DNA of 64,000 nt from Axinella damicornis (Eukaryota > Porifera > Demospongiae > Axinellida > Axinellidae), in assembly GCA_963931865.1 (NCBI GenBank), contig OZ007517.1:9248038-9312037 (forward strand). Direction: 5' to 3'. The position numbers and the translations under genes were made by a program. Below the pieces are notes generated by a model, which made no database searches, was not told the origin of the DNA, and saw only the letters and a list, made by a program, of their open reading frames with translations. Every line of letters begins with the position of its first letter. Position 1 is the first letter of the stretch. This document shows, one piece after another, positions 1 to 9,084 of this stretch.

Positions 1-363
1 TCCATTGGTAAAAGATATATCTAGGTTTGCCTCGACATCATACATCTATGTCCATAATCAAAGCTGTGACTATGGTCGACTTTGTGTACCTCTACTAGAC
101 CCTATGAGTGCTCTGTTGTGGTGTTTAGTGCTTTACTAGCAAGTTCAAGTCCATGTTTCCTAGAATGAACCATTAATAGTTATAATTGTTGCCTTTGTAT
201 GTTGAGTTTCAGCCCTAAAAGTTCTTGTACCTAAGATAGTACATGAAATCTGTATGCATAATAATTTTAAATAGTATAATTCACTCACGCACACATGCAC
301 CCTTAAAAATCGTATAATTGTACCTGAAATGTCTGATTTATATGAATCACATGCCCTCTACAG

Positions 364-689
364 CCCACTCCTTTGTTGAGCTGGTCCGATACCTGTTTAA
401 GGTACCAGGGGTGAAGGTGTTCTTGAGCCGCCGGGTGTGTCAAGATCCACTTGAAAAGTTTTTTGGCTGTCAGCGACAGAGAGGGGGCACGCATGACAAT
501 CCAACTGTAAAGGAGTTTGAGCAGAATACACTGCAGACTCTTCGGGTTGTTAACTCGTTCTGCAGGGAGGTTGCCAAGGGGAATTGCCGTGGCAACAAGG
601 GAGACTCTCAGCCTGTGCTTGAGCAAGAGAACAACCCCTTGCCGAGGAGAAAGCAAAGCAGAGCCAAAAAACATCAAAATTCAGAGTAA
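364..689 (+). CDS. P-element/THAP9-like transposase, C-terminal exon (partial)
   Basis: This reads as the last exon of a P-element-type DNA transposase, the enzyme that cuts and pastes its own element. A 3' splice site (CTCTACAG) lies just before the exon, and the frame is open to a TAA at 687-689. The diagnostic stretch is the RNase-H-like C-terminal signature of this family: CQDPLEKFFGCQRQRGG, then DNPTVKEF and a hydrophobic LRVVNSF segment. The tail is basic (RRKQSRAKKHQN), which could act as a nuclear signal. The THAP DNA-binding domain and most of the catalytic core are not seen and would lie before the window start, so I cannot say whether the full gene is intact. It converges on the gene ending at 789 with about 100 bp between stops, and the two may belong to one element. 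Confidence 0.7.
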
Positions 690-788
690 ACCTGTTTTTG
701 TGTATGCAGCATGCAGTTTCGAATTCACTTTCACTGTTCACATAATATTATTATGAAGTATCACATGTGCAATGTACAATGTAAACAT

Positions 789-1837
789 TCAACTTAACAA
801 ATGTTTTCTAATTATTCCCTTTGACTTTTGTGAAGTTTTCTTGGAGCGTTCCTTGTGCTTCTCAACCCAAGCACTGGCAAAAGCAAATCCACGCATTGTT
901 ACCCATAAGTCGACGATCATTGGGAACAGAGCCTGTTCCTCCTCTGCCTCCCAGTCTGCAGACAAGATGCTCCAGCGCAACAGCACATCCTTGTTGGCCT
1001 GGATGCTAGCAATGGCTTTCTCCTTTAGTTTGATTTGCTGAGTTCCAGCCTGACGAAGAAGAACTTGAAGTTCTAGCTCCATTGCAGCCATCAACAAGTA
1101 CATGTTTGAGTTAACATGCTTTAAGCCTCCCCGGTCTATTTCCTGCAACCAGTCCTGCGATTCATCAGCAACTCCATCTTCATCTGTGAGGTCTAGCATG
1201 CAAAGTATCAACTCCTCTTTGAGTGGATGACTGGAACGCTCAAGCTTTGAACGCAAAGCTCTTGGAATATAACCAGCAGCATAACGAACAGCATTCTTTT
1301 CTTCATAGGTGAGGGATTCCTGCTGGATAGTGGCGGACGGAGTAACTGTCGGAAAATGTTCTCTGATGAGGTCTTTGAAAATATGAATAGTAAGATACTG
1401 GTAGAGAATAGGGTGGGGGGGACATTTAGTTGAGACCTTCAGGAAATCCTCCCACAGTGTTTGAAAAGTTTTTGCCGTTCTTACTTGATGAAACTTGCTC
1501 CACATCTTCTCCCGGCCAGCTTGAGAGCTGTTTGCTGGCAAACACTGCCTCAGGCTCTGCAATAACCTCCTACTAAATGCGGAACACGCAGCTTGGTTGG
1601 TCGGGCATTTGCTCCACTGTAATAGGGAAGTAGCAGCTGTTAGTGCATCCGCTGCATGAGGTGATGGCAGTCGAAATCCGTCGTCTGAAGGCACAGCACA
1701 AACGGCTCGAAGGAATAGTTCGGAGTCGCCTAAACACGCAAGAAGACATTAAGGCTATAATAAAAGCAGACAAGGTACAACAGAATATTGTCCAACTTAC
1801 CGCACTCGCTCATTTCACTGTGTTCTGCCATAGCCAT
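789..1837 (-). CDS. Unrecognised 325-aa protein, two exons, probably transposon-associated
   Basis: Joining 1837-1801 (37 nt, starts MAMAEHSEMSEC) to 1729-789 through a 71-bp intron gives an uninterrupted 325-residue frame. The donor is a consensus GTAAGT and the acceptor is TGTTTAG; the phases match. I do not recognise a named domain. The central part carries YAAGYIPRALRSKLE, HPLKEELILCMLDLTDEDG, DWLQEIDRGGLKHVN and a helical MELELQVLLRQ segment; the end is lysine-rich. It reads as a soluble, helical, charged protein. Its tail-to-tail position 100 bp from a P-element-like transposase exon suggests it is a second gene of that element or a multicopy repeat-borne family, but that is inference. 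A host gene beside a transposon is the alternative. No frameshift is visible, so it may be expressed. Confidence 0.6.
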
Positions 1838-2300
1838 CACCGTATCGCGTAGCAACGATTTGCTTCCAATTAATCCACACCCGTAACAGACGTTGATCGC
1901 ATTACGTCATCAGTTTCCAATCCCGTTCCGTGAGCTATAATATCTATGGTTTTGTGGTTCTGGTGTGCTAAACACATTTGTGCTTATCTGGTGGTAAAAG
2001 CGCACCATGGGCCTATAATTGTGCTTACTACACCACAGTATGGTGTACTGTATACAGCGTAGCTCCACCCAACATCCGGCCTTTTGTGTATAGCGTTTCT
2101 AAGGTCAGTGAAAGCACGACATTGTAGGTTGTGCTTTGCAAGCTTCACACTATAGCTACGTAGTGTATATGCAATTTATATTACCCCGCGCGCGCATGCG
2201 CGAAGCGGGGTTAAGCAATCGGTTTTGTCTGTCAGTTCTCTGTCAGGCGAAAAAGATTTAAATCTCGCCACATAGACTGTCATAAACCATCGAAAGGGAG
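1838..2300. promoter_or_regulatory. 5' flank of the 325-aa gene, no coding signal
   Basis: This holds no convincing exon. It contains a CREB/ATF-like core (TTACGTCA near 1902), several short imperfect repeats around TGGTGTGC and ACCACAGTATGGTG, and a GC-rich palindromic block at about 2185-2213 (CCCCGCGCGC...GCGGGG). It is the likely promoter region of the minus-strand gene starting at 1837, which is inference from position only. Confidence 0.3.
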
Positions 2301-2921
2301 TCAAACAATAGCAAATAGCAAATTACTTCGCTTGTCTGGGGGACCAAGTTGTGCATCTTGGTCTGAGTCCATGGCCATCTGCTTTTCACGCTGATACTTC
2401 CGTGAAGTTGCTGACTTGTGTCGACTCTCCTCAGTCTGGCTTCTATATGTCATACTGCTTTGCTTCTCAGCTGCTAATGCTTTCGCTTTATCAGATGTTC
2501 CATGCAAAGATGTGGGGTTTTCTTGCTTACTGTCCTGCTTTATTCGCTCCACACCGTTAGCTATAGTATTTCGTGGAATACCATGCCAATCTGCATACTG
2601 GTGAGAAAAAACCTGAGTAAGCATTTGCAATTGGGGAAGGCGTGTCCACCCTACACCCCAGTGTGAAGTCTGACTCCATGATGCCACAATCTGCTTCTCA
2701 CCGAGGAGTGCTTCTGCTGTTAGAGGAACAATGTGCTTTATTTCTGCGAAGCTTAGGCTGCCTTTAAGAGTACAGAACATTTTTAACTCCTCAGATGTGC
2801 ATTTGGCAGAGGTCACTGAATGAGCTATTGTGCAGAATGCTTCATGGCCTCCTTTACGGCTACATACTGGTATACGCGCACTGTAAAATGAGAAGGGTTG
2901 TTTTAACCAGGCTGTGGTCAC
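2301..2921 (-). pseudogene. Coding fragment of an unrecognised gene, cut by a MITE end
   Basis: The minus-strand frame from 2880 down to the TGA at 2301 looks coding: varied residue use with SEELKMFCTLKG, EIKHIVPLTAEALLGEKQIV, HWGVGWTRLPQLQML and a charged, serine-rich C-terminus. I do not recognise the family. The first 14 codons of the open frame (2921-2880) lie inside the terminal inverted repeat of a MITE, so that start is not native. The MITE end supplies TTTTACAG exactly at the junction, which could serve as a 3' splice site. It is therefore either a gene truncated by the MITE or a last exon now using the MITE's acceptor. Confidence 0.4.
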
Positions 2922-3110
2922 CTCAGTTGCATCTCAGTGCCTCCTTGGTGATCAAGGAATGAGCACACAAGTGCAACCTACTTTGACCTTGTTAGCTATT
3001 GGATAGGAAAACCTAGTAACTAGGATATCCTAGGTCAAGTTTACACTGCTTGACCACTATAGGTCCTCCAGCAGACATACAAATGGGTAAACAATTAAAG
3101 ACTCACTTGT
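2880..3110. mobile_element. MITE fragment, CACTGTAAAA family (5' half)
   Basis: It begins with CACTGTAAAATGAG and continues with TTGTTTTAACCAGGC, GTCACCTCAGTTGCATCTCA and GATCAAGGAATGAGCACAC. The same blocks in the same order occur in the full element at 52990-53440. No matching right terminus is found downstream here, so this copy is truncated. Confidence 0.7.
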
Positions 3111-3496
3111 TATAATTATTTTTCTATCTCATAATTATTATTATTATTTTTGCTGTTGTTTTGTTGGTACCCGTTATAGGTAGATAATATAACCATACTA
3201 TTTTTTTTTCTTGGACAACTGGCTTTTGTCTATTAGAATTTCGTTAAACTTCAAAAAAGCTGGGCGTGGCCAGCCCTAGCTAGCTAATTGCTAAGTACAA
3301 AGTGCGTGCGTAGTCTCGTATATCACGTGACGCTTACCACGAAGTAGATATTCATGAACAATCCAACGTGTCAACCAGCTGCGAATGAGCTATGCCATGT
3401 ATTGTACACTTCTACAGTCGATTTCAGCTGCCTCAAGACGTTGCGTGACCGTTCGCAGCAACAACATCCTTTGGCTAGAGGTCCACGTTAACTACA

Positions 3497-3728
3497 GTAA
3501 GGTAAAACGGGGTAATTCCGGTCACGGTATAATTCCGGTCAGTCTATACAAAAGCCACCACCAATTGTACATGATAGATTCTTTGGGAGTCCCACTTATG
3601 CCGCAGTAACACTAACTGCTCCTCGTACTAGAACTGCAATTATATCCGCATTGCTCTATGTAAACTTAGCTTTTGGGCTATACTGACCGGAATTGTGCGG
3701 TGACCGAAATTACCCTGATTTACCTTAC
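3497..3728. mobile_element. MITE with about 55-bp terminal inverted repeats
   Basis: The left end (GTAAGGTAAAACGGGGTAAT) is the reverse complement, with few changes, of the right end (ATTACCCTGATTTACCTTAC). The inner part of each arm also matches (AATTCCGGTCA). The element is 232 bp and has no coding content. It ends only 40 bp before the start codon of the GT92 gene, so it is part of that gene's 5' flank. Confidence 0.8.
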
Positions 3729-3768
3729 TAGTACACGGTCTGCCGGTTAGCCACAAGTCAAGAATAGC

Positions 3769-4992
3769 ATGACGTCCAAGAGACAAGGGCTGACTGTTGT
3801 TTGTGTGGTAGTATTCTTTGTAACTGTGATTTTCTACAGCATTGTCAGCAGAGATCACCATCGAGGCCTACGACTTATTTCAGAACTGAGTATGTTCCAT
3901 CGTTCTGCTGAGGAGTATGAATGTACCGAGTATGAAAACATGTCACTCCCAAGAGATGTAATTGTTCGATCAGTGTATTTTGATGGCAGGCACCGCAACA
4001 ATCACACAAATGCTTCTGTATTTCTTATAGAGATGCGAATCACCATCCTAAATGAGAGCAGAGTTGTTGGTTGTAAGGTCGGGGAACATTTTGGAACTGC
4101 ATTTAAAATACGTCAGTTGAAACTGAACTTGAACTTTGTCCATGAGCATCACCCTAAGCTTACCCATGACACGTACTTGGTGGACTGCTATGATGTACCT
4201 GTTCAGAATGGTAGCACAGCACATATCTTGTACAAAAAAAAGTACAATGAAAGTGCTGTAGTAACTTGCGTTGGGTCTGAATACCCGTTGATGGTCCCTG
4301 CTCCTCCTGAACCAGCAAATCCACGGTGGAATTTCACTGTTGCCATTTGTGCTGCAATGGCGTATGGTAGTCCACCACTGCTTACCGAGTGGCTTCAATA
4401 CCAGAGGACACTTTCAGTGGACCATATTCATATAATTGCAGAGAACTCGTTTGTAACATCAGATAATCAGGCCTTAAAACAAGCAATTGAAGGAGGTTTT
4501 GTGAGTGTGGATGTGTGGAAACCGTGGTTGAAGCGAAACCAAATCTACTATCATTCTCAAGTGCTTGCCCATGAGGCCTGCCTCTACCGACTACAAGGGA
4601 CCTACTCCTACATAATGCTACTAGATTTAGATGAATTCTTCATCCCAAGGGTGTCTGGACAAACAGCACTGCACTACTATGCGCAGCACTGCTGCAGGTA
4701 CAATACCACTTGTGGTTCGTGCCATTTTCGAGAGTTTATGTATTTTCCAGACTGTGGTCTGCGAGGAGATGTTGAGAAAGATGGAAATATAACTGCTAAA
4801 TTGGTTTCCTATGTAACTGTTGAACAACCGGCTGTTGGGAAATCCATCCACATTCCCTCCGCTGTTCTTGATATGGGTTGCCAGCGAGCCGAGGTGTTTT
4901 ATAAGGATTACAAACAACATTATTATCCAATGGAAGCAGCATACGTGGCACATATTAGAACTGGTAGAAAGCCGCCTGATGGGAAGTGTTGA
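3769..4992 (+). CDS. Glycosyltransferase family 92 protein (intact, single exon)
   Basis: This is a 407-residue type II Golgi membrane protein of the GT92 (DUF23) family. Family members add galactose or related sugars to N-glycan cores; the acceptor here is unknown. The N-terminus has a short cytoplasmic tail (MTSKRQG) and a membrane anchor at about residues 8-26 (LTVVCVVVFFVTVIFYSIV). A stem follows, then the catalytic domain: VAICAAMAYGSPPLLTEWLQ, DHIHIIAENSF, HEACLYRL, and the DxD-type metal/nucleotide-sugar motif MLLDLDEFFIPR (D286, D288). A cysteine-rich block (CCRYNTTCGSC) and YFPDCG come next. The protein ends with YVAHIRTG, a typical GT92 C-terminus. Several N-x-S/T sites are present. 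There is no intron and no frame break. A related broken copy lies at 25549-27460. Confidence 0.9.
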   Translation: MTSKRQGLTVVCVVVFFVTVIFYSIVSRDHHRGLRLISELSMFHRSAEEYECTEYENMSLPRDVIVRSVYFDGRHRNNHTNASVFLIEMRITILNESRVVGCKVGEHFGTAFKIRQLKLNLNFVHEHHPKLTHDTYLVDCYDVPVQNGSTAHILYKKKYNESAVVTCVGSEYPLMVPAPPEPANPRWNFTVAICAAMAYGSPPLLTEWLQYQRTLSVDHIHIIAENSFVTSDNQALKQAIEGGFVSVDVWKPWLKRNQIYYHSQVLAHEACLYRLQGTYSYIMLLDLDEFFIPRVSGQTALHYYAQHCCRYNTTCGSCHFREFMYFPDCGLRGDVEKDGNITAKLVSYVTVEQPAVGKSIHIPSAVLDMGCQRAEVFYKDYKQHYYPMEAAYVAHIRTGRKPPDGKC

Positions 4993-5606
4993 TAAATCCA
5001 TCATTCTTTTTGTCTGTCTTTGACTCTATTTTTTAAATTGCTCTCATACTCGCAATTCTTATATCAAATTACTGTTTCAATTTAATGGAAATCATATCAG
5101 AGTATCAAAAATGCATGCAGTATTTCCACAAGATTTCTATTTGTGAAATTACCCCGCCTCTATAAAATTTTGGTTTGCAATCTTAAGTGCTCTACCAGCA
5201 GAAGCAGATTACCTGCTTGCAGACGTATTCATTCTGACAGCAGCTGAAAAAATAATTATGTAGCAAGTTAGTTTGATACAAGGGAACAGATCGAGGACCA
5301 ATGCAGGAGTGCAATTGCCAACTCGTACTAGTACTAGTACTGTAATGTTAGAGCCCTCTTGGGACCACAGATCTAGCCATACTGTTTGGACTAGGGTATC
5401 TCCAATAAGTGTTTAGGCTGTGATAACGTTAGGGGTGAACGTTTGCACATGAGTTACTAATTGAGTTCAGGAATCATATATTGAGCTGATCATATTGGCA
5501 CACAGAGCAAACCCTGGTGAAGGACAACAGCCTAGCTACCAAGACAGAGATCAGTGTGGTTCACTTCCCAACCTGCTGCAAAGAGGTACAGTAGCTACAA
5601 ATGTGG
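4993..5606. other. Convergent intergenic region between GT92 and MRPL55
   Basis: This AT-rich spacer separates two genes that converge. I see no exon in it and no clear transposon. Both 3'UTRs must lie here. Confidence 0.4.
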
Positions 5607-7514
5607 CTATGTGTCCCTGATGAGAGCTCTGTACTTGGACTGGTCCCATTGCTCCTCATCCTCCTCCTCCTCCTGGTCCACGTATACCCTTGCCTTTGCG
5701 GCCATCTTCTGCTTCTCTCGGGCTGCACGCTCCTCCTCTGAGAGGGAGGAGGGGTCCAGCGGGAGTGGGAGGATTTGGTGAGGGTACCTGTGAGTCGTGA
5801 ATGAGTGGGTGTGTTCATCCTCCCTCCCTCTTGTGCTGTTGACAATGCTAAAACGTCATTCCTGGTGTAGATAAATTTAGCCTCGTTCCCAGGCCTCCCA
5901 CGCGGCCTGGGAACGATCAGGCTAAGACTAAGATAAATTACGAAGAATATGGAGGGCCATTCCTCATCTTGAGTTTAACAAACTCAAGATAATGTGAGGC
6001 TCTCCCAACTTTTTCTATACTGCAACTAGCCAGGGCCAAAGTCATTACTTAGCCAGACACTGCTATATTGACATATAGTCATCTCTGTGGTTAAAGAATG
6101 GCTGCACCTACTTATGCAGTATTGTGTCTTGGCAACCAGACAATGTGTTCAGGGAGTGGTTGCCAACCTATGCCAATAATACAGCCACCAAATGGGGGAT
6201 TCGTGGACAGCATAACACAGGCAATAACAGATGGTAGGACAGTCTAGCCGCTAGCCCCTCTCCGCGGAGAGGGGATAGCGGCTAGACTGATGGTAGGAAT
6301 ACACCGTGAAAGTGGAACCGGAAAGGCCCTGGGGATGAGCTAGGCTACTGCAGTACAACCAAACAAGAATCGAGCACAGCGTTTTGTCGTCAGCTTACTG
6401 AGACACCAACCGGACAATTGCCAAGAAGACCCACTGTAAGGCCTACCGACTGCTCATTTTCAAATCAGTGGAGCTGTAGGCAGCTGCATGCTGGTCAGTA
6501 GCGCCATGTAGATAGGTGCCTGCTAGTCAGTAACCTGCATGCTGCCCTCATTATGGCTCAGTAGTCAGAGTCAGTCACAGAGATCACAGAGGTCAGTCCA
6601 GAGGTCACAGGAGTCAGTGTCACGGAGGTCAATGAGGTCTTAAGGCCTTAAGTATTTGCCGTATGCAATCACGTCACAAAATCGAGTGCATGTGATGCAG
6701 GCAGCCATGAATTTAATCAATGCGTGTGACGCAAAAAAACGGAGTTTTGTCTGCTTCTCACAATCTGCGCAGGAACTTTGAATGTATGCTAACTACTTAA
6801 TAGCGAATGTTGACATACTTGGAAGACAGCTATGTAGCTGCGAGAATTTCTGCAAGCACAATAGAGCGCACCATCTTCTTGCCACTCATGACATGGAGTT
6901 TTAATGGAAAGATTGTGGGCAGATAACAGGCTATGACGTCAATTATTGCATAAGGTCTATAGCACTGATCTAACACCTGTGGTGAATTGTGCCCATCACC
7001 TGTGGTGAAATGTGCCCCTCACCTGTGGTGAAATGTGCCCCTCACCTGTGGTGAAATGTGCTACTCACCTGTGGTGAAATGTGCCCCTCACCTGTGGTGA
7101 AATGTGCTACTCACCTGTGGTGAAATGTGCCCCTCACCTGTGGTGAAATGTGCTACTCACCTGTGGTGAAATGTGTAAGTGGACCCATCTTGGTTGACCA
7201 TCAGCACCTTATACATGCGAGGAAAGATCTTCTTTGTATTTGCAGCTGGCAGCGGCTTCCCATCAGGGCCAAGGCCCATCCTGCAGAAGGAATTATTATT
7301 CAGGGCTTGAGGAGATAATTATACATGGAACCATTGCTATATATGGCAAGATGAAGGGAGGGGGGGGGGGGGGGGGGGGGAGAGGAGGGAGGAGGGGGAG
7401 ATGAAAGAAAGACAAGAGAAGGGAGGGGGCACATAGCAGGTCTTCTCACCCCAGCGTTTGTCGCAGTAGTACTGCAAGCAACAAACGCTGGCCTGGGTAC
7501 AAGGCTAGGAGGCA

Positions 7515-7569
<55 letters not shown>

Positions 7570-7809
7570 TCATGAGAAGTTGGTCTTGTCATGTATACAT
7601 GTAAGCCATGATGTACAATGAACTCACTTTTCTAATCTCTTGGCTGCTCTTGCAGTCGGTAATTTTGATGCTGAGTACTGACGAGCAGGGACTCCCCCAC
7701 CAGCCAGTCCCACGGCACACCGACAGCAGCATGGCAGCAGTGAGGTACCAATGTGCCGTGGGGCAACGAATGCCAAGGGACGTTGAAACCACCTGGATAA
7801 GATAGCCAT
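5607..7809 (-). CDS. MRPL55: Mitochondrial ribosomal protein L55 (mL55), three exons
   Basis: Coding exons are 7809-7628, 7280-7161 and 5787-5607, giving 160 residues with exact phase joins (2 then 2). mL55 is a large-subunit mitoribosome protein of animals. The first exon encodes a typical mitochondrial import peptide: no acidic residues, arginines, MAILSRWFQRPLAFVAPRHI and then RQYSASKLPTARAAKRL. The second exon carries FPRMYKVLMVNQDGSTYTFH, and the third continues YPHQILPLPLDPSSLSEEER. These match the conserved mL55 core (YP-VLLV-QDGST, then MPIDLDTLSPEERRAR in vertebrates). The acidic tail (QEEEEDEEQWDQ) is longer than in vertebrates, whose protein is about 128 residues. It is divergent from the cystinosin gene. 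The donor of exon 2 is embedded in a 23-bp tandem repeat (see 6974-7170). Confidence 0.85.
5878..5924. repeat. Short palindrome, CTCGTTCCCAGG family
   Basis: TAGCCTCGTTCCCAGGCC is followed after a few bases by its reverse complement GGCCTGGGAACGATCAGGCTA. It is one of many copies in the window, just 3' of the start of the convergent 3' region of MRPL55 (inside its last intron). Confidence 0.75.
6241..6289. repeat. Near-perfect 49-bp hairpin
   Basis: AGTCTAGCCGCTA with CCCCTCTCC pairs with GGAGAGGGG and TAGCGGCTAGACT around a CGC centre. It lies in the second intron of MRPL55 and is unrelated in sequence to the CTCGTTCCCAGG palindromes. Confidence 0.8.
6974..7170. repeat. 23-bp minisatellite made of the MRPL55 exon 2 splice donor, nine copies
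   Basis: The plus-strand unit is CACCTGTGGTGAAATGTG plus CCCCT or CTACT. On the gene strand each unit is the end of exon 2 followed by the donor, ACCACAG|GTGAGTAGC or ACCACAG|GTGAGGGGC. The copy nearest the exon (7161) is the one that gives the correct frame into exon 3. In-frame reading through the real donor meets TGA at once. Copies with GTGAGT alternate with copies with GTGAGG. Confidence 0.9.
7360..7568. repeat. Poly-G tracts in MRPL55 intron 1, with a hairpin between them
   Basis: There is a run of 21 G at 7360-7380 and of 53 G at 7516-7568. Between them is a purine-rich stretch and a hairpin (CCCCAGCGTTTGTCGC pairing with ACAAACGCTGGCCTGGG) related to the units of the array at 28520-29340. 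On the transcribed gene strand (minus) these are poly-C tracts. Exact lengths may be uncertain because such runs are hard to sequence. Confidence 0.8.
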
Positions 7810-9084
7810 GTACCATGAGACCTACGTACAGATGTAGTAGTTACAGTGGTGTGTGGGAGGTCAGAGGTCAAGCTCCCAGCTCCAGAAACATATAAACAGG
7901 AGAAACTATTTCAATGGAAAGGGAGGGGAAATAATCTGGTTGGCCAAGGATAGTGGTGTTTATTCAACCTCAATTCAGGTCAAACCACTCCTGGTGAAGG
8001 TGCACACTCGGATCAGGTGACCCGGGTACTTGTAGCTATGCAGGGAGAGAAGATGCCCATTCCGTGGTCATGGAGGATGAAGAAGGCTGTAAAAGGAGGC
8101 CCGGGGTGGGGGGGGGGGGGGGAACACTGCTTCTACATAGCCAATTATGCAATTTGCCTATGCACTGTGGGTAATCAAGATTCAAACCAGTTGCAAGCAC
8201 AGATAGTGGACACGCGTGCACATTCAGCACCTGCCCTACCCTTGAATCCCCAGACCAATAGCCATTGCATTTTTCAGAAACTGGAGGGCAAAGAGATCAT
8301 GTGATGTCGAAATTGACCAATCAACAGGCAGGATGGTGATGTAATGCCTTCCATTTTTTCCCCCATAGTAAAAGGATGCTCTCTATCTATCTATAGCCAC
8401 TTCAGAGCTATTATAGGTAGGGGATTTCTAGACAGGTGGGGAATTTCGGACACTTTGCTCTTGCAAGTTTACTCGCAGATTGTGTCCGACAGCAACTTTC
8501 ATGCCTGCTGTATGTAGGTAGCTCTTCAGTATGGGAGAAGTCCATGTCCAGCTAGCTACAGCGGAATTACATCCACCTGTCTAGAAATCCCCGCCCTATA
8601 TCTTAGCTCCCTTCCGAGGCTCTCATATACATGTGATGACTGTGCCCTTGTGAGCAAGCTATCAAATGCAGGCTATGGCCTCATAATTTAGCATCACGTG
8701 ATCACTGCTTCAAGTGGGTTGGGTTAGGGTGGGGCTAGACTTTGACAGCAAAGGACAGACATCCCGTCAGTACTCTCAGACTCTGCATACAGCATACAAT
8801 ATTTAAACTCCCCCACAGTGACCCACTTACCTCACAGAAAGAGCTCTATGTACTTGTAGCGCTATCTCCATATGTGGATTTTAGTCTCGTTCCCAGATCC
8901 CGAACGCGCACCCGCGAGTGTGCGTTTGTGGTCTGGGAAAGAGACTGGTGGATTTCGGCTGCACTTCCGGCAGAAGTTCCGGTAGGAGGGACTGCAGTTA
9001 TTAGATGAATTCTGGTTATTTAGACATGTGACTGTGAATTTACACTCAGCATGTTAGCTTAAATTTTCTACCGTGCAGAAGAGG
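7810..9084. promoter_or_regulatory. Divergent intergenic region between MRPL55 and cystinosin
   Basis: The two start codons face away from each other across 1.27 kb, so both promoters lie here. It holds a short poly-G run near 8106-8122, a MITE at 8412-8601 and a CTCGTTCCCAG-type palindrome near 8882-8947 (TAGTCTCGTTCCCAGATCCC ... GGTCTGGGAAAGAGACTGG). No exon is evident. Confidence 0.45.
8412..8601. mobile_element. MITE with about 38-bp terminal inverted repeats
   Basis: The left arm TATAGGTAGGGGATTTCTAG with ACAGGTGGGGAATTTC is the reverse complement of the right arm (GAATTACATCCACCTGT, CTAGAAATCCCCGCCCTATA) with few mismatches. The element is about 190 bp and non-coding. Confidence 0.75.
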
